Shown in pieces: positions 45,530 to 55,710 of a stretch of 64,000 nt of DNA (positions are counted from its first letter, which is position 1; each line of letters starts with the position of its first letter). The notes beneath the pieces are model-generated. The model was given only the letters and a program-made list of their open reading frames with translations, was not told where the DNA came from and ran no database searches. The translations under genes and the position numbers were made by a program. This stretch comes from JAWWOL01 sp963797535 (lineage in GTDB: Bacteria > Actinomycetota > Actinomycetes > JAWWOL01): positions 2,418,001 through 2,482,000 of the forward strand of contig CAWCPQ010000001.1 of assembly GCA_963797535.1 (NCBI GenBank), given 5' to 3'.

Positions 45530-46840
45530 AGGTCTCCCTCGCGTGCAGCCGCGGCTGCGGCGAACGGCAGGGCGTCAGCAATCTGCTGAAGCACTCCTTC
45601 ATCATGCGCCGCCGAGACGAACCACGCCTCGTACGCGCTGGGCGGCAGGTAGACGCCGCGGTCGAGCATCGCATGAAAGAAGGCGGCGTAGGCCTTGCTG
45701 TTCTGCGTCTTCGCGGTGTCGTAGTCGACGACCGTTGTGTCGGTAAAAAAGACCGAGAACAGGTTGCCGGCGGCCGAGACCCGATGGGCCACCCCGGCGT
45801 GGCTGAGGGCAGTCACTGACCAGGCTGGACAGCGCTGCCGACGTCCGGTCGAGATGGCCGTAGACCTCGTCGGTGCAGCCGCGCAACGTGGCCAGCCCGG
45901 CGGCGACGGCGACCGGATTGCCGCTCAGGGTGCCCGCTTGGTAGACCGGCCCCTGCGGCGCGAGGTGCGCCATCACCTCGGCACGACCACCGAACGCGGC
46001 TGCCGGCAGCCCGCCGCCCATGACCTTGCCGAAGGTCAGCAGGTCGCCGGCCACTCCCTCGACGCCGTACCAACCCGCCCGGCTCAGCCGGAACCCGGTC
46101 ATCACCTCGTCCATGATCAGCAGTGCACCGTGGCGGTGGCACAGGTCGCGCAGCATCGCGTTGAAGCCGGGCGCCGGTGGGACGACGCCCATGTTGGCGG
46201 CGACCGCCTCGGTGATCACGCAGGCGATCTGGTCGCCGTACAGGCGGAAGGCCTCGCGTACGGCAGCCTCGTCGTTGTAGGCGAGAACGATGGTCTCGGC
46301 CGTGGTGGCGCCGGTGACGCCTGGCGTGTCCGGCAGCCCGAGCGTCGCGACCCCGGAACCGGCCGCGGCCAGCAGCGAGTCGACGTGGCCGTGGTAGCAG
46401 CCGGCGAACTTGACCAGCTTGGTCCGGCCGGTGAAGCCGCGAGCCAGCCGCACGGCGGACATCGTGGCTTCGGTGCCGCTGCTGACGAGGCGCACCTGCT
46501 CCACCGGCGCCACCCTGGCCACGATCTCCTCGGCGAGCAGCACCTCTCCCGGCGACGGGGTTCCGTACGACGTGCCGTGCTCGACCGTGTCCTGAATCGC
46601 CTTGAGCACCTCGGGGTGGCGGTGGCCCAGGATCATCGGGCCCCACGAGCAGACCAGGTCGACGAATCGGGTGCCGTCGGCGTCCCAGAGGTAGGGCCCG
46701 TCGCCGCGGACCATGAACCGCGGGGTGCCACCGACGGCGCGGAACGCGCGCACCGGCGAGTTGACCCCGCCGGGCGTCACCGCCTTGGCGCGGGCGAACC
46801 AGGCGACGGAAGCAGGGGCGGTGGCGTCGAGATCAGGCAT
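45526..46840 (-). pseudogene. hemL: Glutamate-1-semialdehyde 2,1-aminomutase, frameshifted
   Basis: HemL is the PLP enzyme that makes 5-aminolevulinate from glutamate-1-semialdehyde in the C5 pathway. The PLP lysine lies in LLTFGKVMGGGLP, and the cofactor segment SSGTEATMSAVRLAR is clear. One extra base near 45817 shifts the frame about 95 codons before the end; the last part continues to a stop at 45526. GGGAGGA lies 7 bases before the ATG. Intact length would be about 437 residues. Confidence 0.88.
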
Positions 46841-46872
46841 GGGCCCATCCTCCCGTACCGGCGCCCGCTCGC

Positions 46873-47561
46873 TCAGTCGCGGCCCTGCCAGGTGCAGATG
46901 CAGATCTCGTTGCCCTCGGGGTCGGCGAGCACCCAGAACGACGGCGCCTCGGCGTCGGAGACGAGCGCCCCGCCCGCGGCCAGCGCAGCTGCCAGCCGGC
47001 GCCTCGGCCTCGTCGTGGGCGACGGAGACGTCGAAGTGGATGCGGTTGCGCTGCCGGCGCGGCTCGTCCATCTGCTGGAACCAGATCGAGGGCGACTGCC
47101 ACAGCGGGTCGATCAGCGCGTTGGCGGGCTCGCCGCCCTGCCGGTCGTCGACGTAGCCCAGCACCGCCTTCCAGAACGGCCGGATCGCGAGCGATGTCGA
47201 GAGCGTCGATCGCGATCTCGAACGTCTGGACCCCGCGAACCGAGCCGGGCTCGACGGTCAGCCCGAGGTTGCGCACGGCAGCGGTGACCGCCCCGGCCAG
47301 CTCGACGTCGCGGGCCGTCACGTTGCCGACCTCCCTGGTGGCCAGCACGAGCTCGACGCAGCCGGGGCGCAGGTCGACCCGCAGGTGCTCGTCGAAGTCG
47401 GGGCCGAGGGCCTCGACCAGGCGAGCGATGAGCTCGAGCGCCTCGGTCGGTGACGCCACCCGCACCGCCGCGCCGAGGGAGGCGTACAGGTATCTCCAGC
47501 CAAGGTCGTTGACGGCGCTCGACGCTGCCTGGCGCTGGACGGGTTCGGTGGAGGTCGTCAT
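46873..47561 (-). pseudogene. VOC-superfamily (glyoxalase-like) protein, two frameshifts
   Basis: The N-terminal half is a pterin-dehydratase-like region (LGWRYLYASLGAAVRVAS onward). The second half is a glyoxalase/VOC domain (FWKAVLGYVD, ADPEGNEICICTWQ) split across three frames by extra bases near 47184-47194 and 46998-47002. Such two-domain VOC proteins occur in actinobacteria; their substrates are unknown. It is divergent from the gamma-glutamyltransferase gene. Confidence 0.72.
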
Positions 47562-47628
47562 GGCCAGATCATCACCCTCGGCACCGACAGAAAAACCCGC
47601 CGGCCGGCTCCCGGGCCAGAATCAGCTC

Positions 47629-49401
47629 ATGACCGACGTCCCGTTCACCACCCGACCCGAGCTGCGCGGCGACTTCGGAATGGTGGCGAGCACGCACTGG
47701 CTCGCCTCAGCGGTCGGCATGAGCGTGCTCGAGCGCGGCGGCAACGCGGCCGACGCGGCTGTGGCGACCGGGTTCGTCCTGCAGGTCGTCGAGCCGCACC
47801 TCAACGGGCCGGGCGGCGAGGTGCCCATCCTGCTGTGGGACCCGGTCGAGGAGCAGGTGCGCGTCATTGCCGGCCAGGGCGTCACGCCGATGGGAGCGAC
47901 GCCCGAGCACTTCGCCGGCCTCGGCCTCGATCTGGTGCCCGGAACGGGACCGCTGGCGGCGACCGTGCCCGGCTCGTTCGGCGCGTGGCTGGTGCTGCTG
48001 GAGCGCTGGGGCACCTGGCGTCTGCGGGACGTTCTCGAGCCGGCCATCGGGTACGCCGAGCAGGGTTGGCCGCTGCTGCCCTCGATCCACCGGACGATCA
48101 CCAGCGTCGAGCAGATGTTCGTCGCCAGCTGGCCCACCTCGGCGGCGACGTGGTTGACCGGCGCTGCGGCCGGCGGCCGGATGCGGAGCCCGGCATTGGC
48201 CGCCACCTGGCGCCGGCTGCTCGCCGAGGCTGAGGCGACGGCCACCGACAGGGACGGTCAGATCGAGGCGGCCCGGCGGACGTTCTACGAGGGGTTCGTC
48301 GCCGAGGCGATCGACGCGCACGTCCGCCGTCCCGTACGAGACAGCTCCGGAGAGGCGCATGCCGGCGTGCTGACCGCTGACGACCTGGCGGCCTGGCACT
48401 GCCAGGTCGAGGAGCCGGCGACGCTGGACTACGGCGACTACACGGTCTGCAAGACCGGTGCCTGGGGGCAGGGGCCGGTGTTCCTGCAGCAGCTGGCTCT
48501 GCTCTCCCGGATCGACTTGTCCGGCGCCGGGCACCTGTCGCCCGACTACGTCCACCTCGTGGTGGAGGCGAGCAAGCTGGCCTTCGCCGACCGCGAGGCG
48601 TGGTACGGCGACGAGCCCGGCGTACCCATGCGGACGCTGCTGTCGGACCCGTACAGCAACGAGCGCGTGCGACTGATCGGGCCCGAGGCATCACTGGAGC
48701 TCAGGCCGGGCTCGCCCGACGGCAGCACGCCGGTGCTGCGGCCGGCGCCGGTCGGCCGGGGTGCGACTGCGGGCGGCGCCGGCGAGCCGACCGTCGGACC
48801 CGATGGCTCGACCCGCGGCGACACCTGCCACCTCGACGTGGTCGACCGGCACGGGCTGATGATCTCGGCGACGCCGAGCGGTGGCTGGCTGCAGAGCTCT
48901 CCGACGATCGAGGCGCTCGGCTGGTGCCTCGGCACCCGCGCCCAGATGACCTGGCTTGAGCCCGGGCTCGCCTCGACGCTGCGCCCCGGCACACGCCCCC
49001 GTACGACGTTGAGCCCTTCCTTTGCCCTGCGCGACGGCAGGCCGTACCTCGCGTTCGGCACCCCCGGCGGCGACCAGCAGGACCAGTGGTCGCTGCAGTT
49101 CTTCCTCGGCCACGTGCACTTCGGGCTCGACCTGCAGGCCGCGATCGACGCGCCGATGTTCCACAGCACGCACTTCCCCAGCTCGTTCTGGCCGCGCGCC
49201 GCCGATCCGGGCGGGCTGACGGTCGAGAGCCGTATCGGCGCTGGGGTGATCGACGAGCTGCGCCGCCGCGGGCACCGGGTGACGGTCAGCGACCCCTGGA
49301 GCCTCGGCCGGGTCAGCGCCGCCGGGGTCGAACCGGGTACGGGGTTCCTGCGCGCGGCCGCCAATCCCCGCGGCGCCCAGGGCTACGCGGTGGGGCGTTA
49401 G
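47629..49401 (+). CDS. ggt: Gamma-glutamyltransferase family protein
   Basis: This Ntn-hydrolase has 590 residues. The catalytic threonine of the precursor cleavage site is in RGDTCHLDVVDRHG (about residue 395), followed by the small-subunit core. No signal peptide is present, so it is probably cytoplasmic, unlike periplasmic GGT of E. coli. The ATG at 47629 has CAGAAT exactly 6 bases upstream and no Shine-Dalgarno. Long in-frame sequence upstream is antisense to the VOC gene and is not coding. Confidence 0.85.
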   Translation: MTDVPFTTRPELRGDFGMVASTHWLASAVGMSVLERGGNAADAAVATGFVLQVVEPHLNGPGGEVPILLWDPVEEQVRVIAGQGVTPMGATPEHFAGLGLDLVPGTGPLAATVPGSFGAWLVLLERWGTWRLRDVLEPAIGYAEQGWPLLPSIHRTITSVEQMFVASWPTSAATWLTGAAAGGRMRSPALAATWRRLLAEAEATATDRDGQIEAARRTFYEGFVAEAIDAHVRRPVRDSSGEAHAGVLTADDLAAWHCQVEEPATLDYGDYTVCKTGAWGQGPVFLQQLALLSRIDLSGAGHLSPDYVHLVVEASKLAFADREAWYGDEPGVPMRTLLSDPYSNERVRLIGPEASLELRPGSPDGSTPVLRPAPVGRGATAGGAGEPTVGPDGSTRGDTCHLDVVDRHGLMISATPSGGWLQSSPTIEALGWCLGTRAQMTWLEPGLASTLRPGTRPRTTLSPSFALRDGRPYLAFGTPGGDQQDQWSLQFFLGHVHFGLDLQAAIDAPMFHSTHFPSSFWPRAADPGGLTVESRIGAGVIDELRRRGHRVTVSDPWSLGRVSAAGVEPGTGFLRAAANPRGAQGYAVGR

Positions 49402-49520
49402 GCGGTGGGGCGCACCTCGCCGGAGTGTTGGCGCAAATGTGCACGGAATCCGACGGATAAGCGCCAACACTCGACGATCCGAGCAGGGCGTGCGGTGGGG
49501 CCCTAGGCGGTGCGGCGCAC
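49387..49520. repeat. 29-bp direct repeat pair around the ggt stop
   Basis: Bases 49387-49415 and 49492-49520 match at 26 of 29 positions. The first copy contains the end and TAG stop of ggt; the second lies after palindrome C and directly before palindrome D. The arrangement suggests a tandem duplication or a duplication flanking an inserted palindrome. Confidence 0.7.
49423..49472. repeat. Palindromic element, copy C, between ggt and hemB
   Basis: Perfect 12-base arms (GAGTGTTGGCGC and GCGCCAACACTC) enclose a 26-base centre. The GTTGGCG/CGCCAAC core is the same as in elements A and B at 22-23 kb; measured between those cores the centre is 28 bases instead of 26. It lies between convergent genes and could also act as a bidirectional terminator. 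Confidence 0.7.
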
Positions 49521-49560
49521 TGAAGGAAATGTCCCGCTCAGCGGGCCGATTCCTTCAGTG
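49518..49560. repeat. Palindromic element D directly after hemB
   Basis: Perfect 11-base arms (CACTGAAGGAA and TTCCTTCAGTG) enclose an inner CCCGC-TCA-GCGGG hairpin. It ends one base from the hemB stop. It may be a terminator for hemB or a second family of dispersed palindromes. Confidence 0.65.
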
Positions 49561-49561
49561 G

Positions 49562-50550
49562 TCAGTGCAGGCCGGCGGCGACCTCGGTGGCCCAGTAGGT
49601 CAGCACGATGTCGGCGCCGGCTCGCTTGATCGCGATCAGCGTCTCGGCGATCGCGCGGTCGCGGTCGATCCAGCCCGCAGCGGCTGCGGCCTCGACCATC
49701 GCGTACTCGCCGGACACCTGGTAAGCGGCGACCGGCACGTCCACCGCGTCGGCGACGGCCCGCAGCACGTCGAGGTAGGTGCCGGCCGGCTTGACCATCA
49801 CCATGTCGGCGCCCTCGGCAAGGTCGAGCGCCACCTCGCGCAACGCCTCCCCGACCGTACGGGCCGGGTCCTGCTGGTAGCCGGAACGGTCTCCGAACTG
49901 CGGCGCACACTCGGCGGCGTCGCGGAACGGGCCGTACAGCGCCGAGGAGTACTTGGCGGAGTAGGCGAGGATGCCGACGTCGGTGAAGCCGGCCTCGTCC
50001 AGCGCGGAACGGATCGCGCCGACCTGGCCGTCCATCATGCCGCTGGGGGCGACCAGGTGGACCCCGGCGGCGGCCTGAGCCAGCGCGATCGACGCGTAGC
50101 GCTCCAGCGTCGCGTCGTTGTCGACGTCGCCGGAGGCGGTGAGCAGCCCGCAGTGGCCGTGCGAGGTGTACTCGTCGAGGCACAGGTCGGCCATGAGCAC
50201 GAGCGAGTCGCCGACCTCGGCGACGAGGTCGCCGAGCGCGAGCTGCACCACGCCCTCGGGGTCGTCCGCGCCGGACCCGCGCTCGTCCTTGTCAGCCGGG
50301 ATGCCGAACAGCATCAGCCCGCCGACGCCCGCCGTGGCAGCCTCGGCGGCCGCCTTGCGCAGCGAGTCGCGGGTGTGCTGGACCACGCCGGGCATCGACG
50401 CGATCGGGCGCCGGAGCGGCCAGCCCTTCCTTGACGAACATCGGCAGCACCAGGTCGGACGGGCGCAGCGACGACGTCGGAGACCAGCCGGCGCAGCGCC
50501 GGTGTCCGGCGCAGTCGTCGCGGCCGCGAGACCGGGAAGCCGGCGGTCAC
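49562..50550 (-). pseudogene. hemB: Delta-aminolevulinic acid dehydratase, two frameshifts
   Basis: HemB condenses two 5-aminolevulinate molecules to porphobilinogen. The Schiff-base lysines are in YSAKYSSALYGPFRDA and MVMVKPAGTYLD. The N-terminus (MTAGFPVSRPRRLRRTP) starts at the GTG at 50550 and is separated from the main frame by extra bases near 50470 and in a GGG at 50406-50408. Removing both restores a normal protein of about 328 residues. The start overlaps the end of the extended cobA-hemD frame by 4 bases. Confidence 0.88.
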
Positions 50551-52252
50551 GACTCGGACAGCCCGGCGTAGTCGGCCGCGTCGGTCGGGTCCTCGTCCTC
50601 GAGCTCGCCGCCGGTCACGACGACGTCGGCGACCGCCAGCTTCCTGGCCGGCACCCGCTTGCGCTGGCGGGACCGGGCGAGCCGCTCGGTCGGGCGGAAC
50701 GGGATGCCCTCGGCCTCGGACTCGGCCCGCAGGGTGTCGGCGTACTAGGCCAGCGCCTCGACCAGTGCTGCCACTGACGGGGTGGCTGCGCGGACGTGGA
50801 CGACCAGCCCGTGCTCCTCCGCCGTCTCGACCGTCTTCGGCCCGATGCAGGCGATGACCGTCGACTCGTGCGGCTTGCCGGCGATGCCGACCAGGTTGCG
50901 CACCGTCGAGGACGAGGTGAACAGCACCGCGTCGAAACCGCCGCTCTTGATCGCCTCGCGGGTCTCGGCCGCCGGCGGCGCAGCCCGTACGGTGCGGTAG
51001 GCCGTGACGTCATCGACCTCCCAGCCGTGCTGCTTCAAGCCGGCGACCAGCGTCTCGGTCGCGATGTCGGCACGCGGCAGCAGCACCCGGTCGATCGGGT
51101 CGAGGATGTCGTCGTACGGGGCCCAGTCGGCGAGCAGGCCCTCGCTCGACTGCTCGCCGGAGGGGACGAGGTCGGGCTTGATGCCGTAGCCGGCGACGGC
51201 GGCTGCGGTCACTTCACCGATGCACGCGATCTTGATGCCGGCGAAAGCGCGGGCGTCCAGGCCGTACTCCTCGATCCGCTCGCGTACGGCCTTCCACGCG
51301 TTGACCGAGGTGAACACGACCCACTGGTAGCGACCCTGGACCAGGCCCTTGATCGCCCGCTCCATCTGGGCCGGCGTGCGCGGCGGCTCGACGGCGATCG
51401 TGGGGACCTCGACCGGTACGGCACCGTGCGCGCGCAGCTGGTCGGACAGCGCCCCTGCCTGCTCGCGGGTGCGCGGGACCAGTACCTTCCAGCCGAACAG
51501 TGCGCGGGTCTCGTACCAGGACAGCTTGTCCCGCTGCTTGACGACGGCGCCGACGACCACGATCGCGGGGCCGGCGACCGTGGTCTGGGCGGTGCGCGAC
51601 CGCGCTCTCGATGCCGTCGAGCGTGCCGACGACCGTGCGCTGCTCGGGGGTCGAGCCGGCGACCGTCAGGGAGACGGCTGTCGAGCCCGGACGGCCGGCG
51701 GCGACCAGCGACTTGGCCAGCTGGCCGACGTCCTGCGCCATCACGCCCATCACGACGAGGGTGTCGGTGGTGGCCAACGCGGTCCAGTCCGGCTCGGCGT
51801 GCGGAGACGTCGACCGTGGTGAACGTGTGGTGGGTGGCGTCGGTCAGCGGCACGCCGGCGTAGCCGGGAACGCCGGTCACCGAGCTGATCCCGGCTACCA
51901 GCTCGAAGCCGAGCTTGGCCTTGCCGAGCGCGACGGCGAGCGCGGGGCCGCTGCAGCCGACGAACGGGTCGCCCTGGAACAGCCGGACCACGCTGCGGCC
52001 GGCCCGGACGTGGCCGACCATCGCCTTGGTCAGCTCGGCGTCGGAGACCGCCGGGTCGGCGGTGTCGACGAGGACGACGCCCTCGCGGCAGCGGCTCAGC
52101 ACGTTGCCGAGGCGGTCGACCGCGGCGAAGACCACGTCGGCCCTGCTGAGCACGGCGGCGGCCCGCAGCGTCAGCAGGTCGGGGTCGCCGGGGCCGGCGC
52201 CGACGAGCGCGATCGTGCCCGGGTCCTGCTTGGGCTTCTTGGCAGTTGTCAC
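50547..52252 (-). pseudogene. Uroporphyrinogen-III methyltransferase/synthase fusion, interrupted
   Basis: The N-terminal half is a SUMT/CobA-type methyltransferase (IALVGAGPGDPDLLTLRA). The C-terminal half is HemD uroporphyrinogen-III synthase (KVLVPRTREQAGALSDQL to TPSVAALVEALA). Such fusions are common in actinobacteria. Extra bases near 51805 and 51605 break the frame. An in-frame TAG at 50745 then replaces what looks like a GAG, since 65 more codons follow in the same frame and end in a TGA that overlaps hemB by 4 bases. The GTG start overlaps the hemC stop by 4 bases. Confidence 0.82.
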
Positions 52253-53181
52253 GTTGCTCTTCCCATCAGGTCGGCTGCGCCCGCTTCGAGCAGGTCGGCA
52301 GCCAGGCGACGGCCGACGGCCTCGGCGTCGTCGAACGGACCGGTCGCGGACAACCGGAGGTCTGTGTGCCCGTCGACGTCGACGACCACTCCGCGCAGGT
52401 AGATCTCGAGCCCTTCGTCGCCCTCGCCAACCTCGGCGTAGGCACCAACCGGGGCGGTGCAGCCGGCCTCGAGCTCGGCCAGCAGGGTGCGCTCGGCGAG
52501 CACTGCAGCTCTGGACGTCGGGTCGTCGAGCAGCTGCCGAGCAGCGTCGACCAGCTCAGGGTCGTCGGCCCGGCACTCGACCGCGAGGGCGCCCTGACCG
52601 GGAGCGGGCAGCATGGTCAGCGGGTCGAGCACCTCGGTGATCTCGTCGAGACGGCCGAGCCGGGCCAGCCCGGCGCGGGCCAGGATCACGGCGTCGAGCT
52701 CACCCGAGCCGACCTTGCCGAGGCGGGTGTCGACGTTGCCCCGAATCGGTACGACCTCGAAGCCGAGCCCGAGCGCACGCAGCTGGGCGGTGCGCCGAGG
52801 CGAACCAGTGCCGATGCGCGACCCGGCCGGCAGCTCGTTGAGGGTGAGTCCGTCGCGGGCGATCAGGGCGTCGCGCGGGATCCTCCCGCACGCGGCACCG
52901 CCGCGATCACCAGACCCGGCGCAGGCGCTGTCGGCAGGTCCTTGAGCGAGTGCACCGCGAAGTCGATGTCGCCGGCCAGCAGCCGCTCGCGCAGGGCGGT
53001 GACGAACACGCCCGTGCCGCCGAGCTGCTCGATCGCGGCCGACGAGCGGTCGCCGTCGGTCGAGATCTCGAGCAGCGAGACCGTGACCGGTGCGACGGCC
53101 TCGAGATCGCTCGGCGACCGTGCCCGACTGGGTCATGGCCAGCTTGCTGCCCCGGGTGCCGAGGACCAACGCGCGGGTCAC
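52249..53181 (-). pseudogene. hemC: Hydroxymethylbilane synthase, three frameshifts
   Basis: HemC polymerises porphobilinogen to hydroxymethylbilane. The N-terminus LVLGTRGSKLAMTQSG and the dipyrromethane-binding cysteine in LEAGCTAPVGAYA are clear. Extra bases occur near 53109 and, close together, in a GGG and a CCC around 52880-52890. Removing these gives VPRAEDPRDALIARDG, as expected. The GTG at 53181 overlaps the hemA stop by 4 bases. Confidence 0.86.
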
Positions 53182-54498
53182 TGAGCACCGCCGCCGTCGA
53201 GGTCCAGCGCCGGGCGGCTGACCATCTCCGGCGCCGAGGGGTCGAGCTCGAAAAGCTCGCGCAGCGCCTCGGCGTACTTGTCCCCGCCGGGCGCGTCGGC
53301 GAGCTGCTTCACCCGCACGGTCGGCGTGTGCAGGATCTTGTCGACCACCCGGCGTACGGTCGCGGCCACCTCGGCCGACGTCCGCTCGTCGAAGCTCGAC
53401 CCGGCCGGCCAGCCGCTGCAGCTCGCCCTCGACCACCGACTCGGCCTTGCTCCGCAGCGCGACGACGGTGGGCGCCACCTCGACCGAGCGCTGCCAGGTC
53501 AGGAACGTCGCGACCTCGTCGGCGACGATCTCGCGCACGGCCTCGACGTCCTCGGCGACCTGCGCCGACTCGAGGACCGCGTGCAGCGACTCGAGGTCGG
53601 CCACCCGCACGCCCGGCAGGTCGGCGACGGCCTGCCTCGACGTCGTGCGGCAGGGCCAGGTCGAGGAAGAACAGCGGCCGGTCGCGGCCCACGAGCGCTG
53701 GCATGGACGGCGTCGGTGCGCACCACGGTGCCGACCGCGCCGGTGGCAGTGACGACCAGGTCGGCCTCGCTGAGCGCCTCGGTCAGCCGTTCGAGCGGGA
53801 AGGCCTCGCCGCTCGACGGTCTCTGCCGTGCGCTCGGCGTGCGGCGAGCGTGCGGTTGGCGATCAGGATCCGCCCGGCCCCGCGCCGCTGCAGGGTCGCG
53901 GCAGCGAGCGCGGCCATCGAGCCGGCGCCGACCACGAGCGCTGTGCGACCGGTCAGGTCGCCGACGGCCTCCTCGGCGTGGTCGAGGCCGACCGACACCA
54001 GCGACTGGCCGGCGCGGTCGATGCCGGTCTCGCTGTGCGCGCGCTTGCCGACCCGCAGAGCCTGGCGTACCAGCTCGTTGAGCACCCGGCCGGTGGACGA
54101 CTCGGCCTGAGCGGTACGGAACCCGGCCCGCAGCTGGCCGAGGATCTGCGCCTCGCCGACCACCATCGAGTCGAGGCCGCAGGCGACGGAGAGCAGGTGC
54201 TGGACGGCGGCGTCCTCGTAGTGCACGTAGAGGTGGCCGGCCAGCGACGTCGCGCGGCACTCCGGTGATCCGCGACAGCGTCTCGGAGACGTCCTGCACG
54301 CCGCCGTGGAACTTGTCGACCTCGGCGTAGACCTCGACCCGGTTGCAGGTGGAGAGCAGCAGCGCCTCCTGGACGTGCGGGCTCTCGAGCAGGGCGCGCT
54401 GCGAGCGTCTTGACCACGACGTCAGCCGGAATCGCCACCTGCTCGAGCAGGGGTACGGGCGCGGTGCGGTGCGAGATGCCGACGACGAGAACGCTCAC
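53178..54498 (-). pseudogene. hemA: Glutamyl-tRNA reductase, seven frameshifts
   Basis: HemA reduces glutamyl-tRNA to glutamate-1-semialdehyde, the first C5 step. The GISHRTAPVPLLEQ start, the catalytic cysteine in STCNRVEVY, the YEDAAVQHLLSVACGLDSMVVGE region and the NADPH domain (ALVVGAGSMAALAA) are all visible but spread over three frames. Single extra bases fall near 54405, 54250, 53850, 53817, 53702, 53637 and 53401. Total length fits seven extra bases. The start overlaps the rex stop by 4 bases. Almost certainly intact in the organism. Confidence 0.85.
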
Positions 54499-55241
54499 GA
54501 GAGCACCACCTGCGCGTCGTCGGTCGCCGCACCTCGTCGTGGGTCAACAGCGCAAGTGCGGCGCCCTCGCTCGCCTTGCGCTGCTCGTGGAAGGACAGGA
54601 TCTGCAGCTCGATGGACAGGTCGACCTTGCGCAGGTCGACGCCCGTCCGGGACGGACAGCACCGTCGGGGCGAAGTTGAGGATGCTGGTGACGCCCGCGG
54701 CGACGAGCCGGTCGCAGACGTCCTGGGCGACCCCGGCCGGCGTCGCGATGACGCCGATGGACACCTGGCAGCTCGTGGACGACGGTCGCCATCTCGTCGA
54801 CGTGGCTGACGGCGACGCCGTTGACCCGCTCACCCACCCTGGACCGGTCGGCGTCGATGAGCGCCGCGACCCGGAACCCACGGGTGGCGAAGCCGCCGTA
54901 CTTCGCCAGCGCGTGACCGAGGTTGCCGATGCCGACGATGGCGACCGCCCAGCGCTGGGTCAGGCCGAGCTCGCGGGAGATCTGGTGCACGAGGTAGGTG
55001 ACGTCGTAGCCGACGCCCCTGGTCCCGTACGAGCCCAGGTAGGACTGAGGTCCTTGCGCACCTTGGCGGAGTTGACTCCGGCGGCAGCCGCCAGCGCGTC
55101 GGAGGAGATGGTGGAGGTTCCGGCCTCGGCGAGGGCGTGCAGGGCGCGCAGGTAGACCGGCAGCCGGGCCACGGTCGCGTCGGGGATCCCACGACGAACC
55201 TTGACCGGGGGTGCGGTCCCTGGCTGCTCAGGCGCGGTCAA
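54495..55241 (-). pseudogene. rex: Redox-sensing transcriptional repressor Rex, frameshifted
   Basis: Rex senses the NADH/NAD ratio and represses respiratory and heme genes when NAD dominates. A winged helix (LPVYLRALHALAEAGTSTISS to SAKVRKDL) is followed by a Rossmann domain (AIVGIGNLGHALAKYGGF). Four frame breaks lie near 55047, 54770, 54644 and 54515; the first and last are net two extra bases or one missing. The TTG start at 55241 has GGAGAGG about 8 bases upstream. It heads the rex-hemA-hemC-cobA/hemD-hemB operon. Confidence 0.86.
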
Positions 55242-55285
55242 CGGTCGGGCCTCTCCGGCGGGGGTCTGGCGGGGGCTACCGCTTC

Positions 55286-55314
55286 AGGGTAAGCCCTTGT
55301 GAATCCACGCACAA
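55286..55314 (-). promoter_or_regulatory. rex-hem promoter with overlapping Rex operator
   Basis: On the minus strand TTGTGC (55309-55314), a 17-base spacer and TACCCT (55286-55291) form a promoter starting near 55279. The 18-mer TTGTGAATCCACGCACAA (55297-55314, plus strand) matches the Rex consensus in the whole left half and five of seven right-half positions. It covers the -35 box and spacer, so Rex bound here would block its own operon. Confidence 0.65.
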
Positions 55315-55353
55315 AGTTGAGCCGACCGGGCAAAGGTGCTAGGGGCTGCCAGC

Positions 55354-55621
55354 TCAGCCGAGAGCCGCGCGCAGCCGGTCGGGATCGACCCGCCAGAAGT
55401 CGTGCAGCTCACCGTCGACGAAGGTCACCGGGATGTCGTCGGCGTGCTGGCGGGCCATCTCGCGGCAGCGTCCGGATGTCGTCCTCACGCCACGCAACCC
55501 CGAGCTCGGCGCACACCGCCTCGACCACGAGCCTCGCCTCCTCGCACAGGTGACAGCCGGGGCGGCCGAGCAGCACAACCCGCACCGAGCTCTGCTCCGG
55601 CGACACATCCATGTCGCTCAC
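55354..55621 (-). pseudogene. Glutaredoxin-like protein, frameshifted
   Basis: This small thioredoxin-fold protein has the redox motif GCHLCEEA near residue 22. One extra base near 55467 breaks it; the second part (MARQHADDIPVTFVDGELHDF) carries the cis-proline region. Intact length is about 88 residues. A gene of this type precedes hemA in mycobacteria as well. The start is a GTG at 55621 or an ATG three codons later. Confidence 0.8.
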
Positions 55622-55710
55622 CGTAACGCAGCGTGCTCAAGACGGGAATTTTCAGCGCCGATAAATCAGGGGTGCTGGCCGCCGGGTCGGCACAGCTGGG
55701 AGGTCCGGAC

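Noticed and set aside
47194..47628. Upstream extension of the gamma-glutamyltransferase frame
   Set aside because: It lies antisense to the VOC gene and lacks homology; the ATG at 47629 fits the family start and has a -10-like hexamer.
53178..55241. Programmed frameshifting in hemA and rex
   Set aside because: Too many breaks at unrelated sequences, with no slippery sites or conserved structures; error is simpler.
55622..55710. Possible riboswitch before the CAP protein gene
   Set aside because: The leader is under 90 bases and shows no recognisable conserved riboswitch core.
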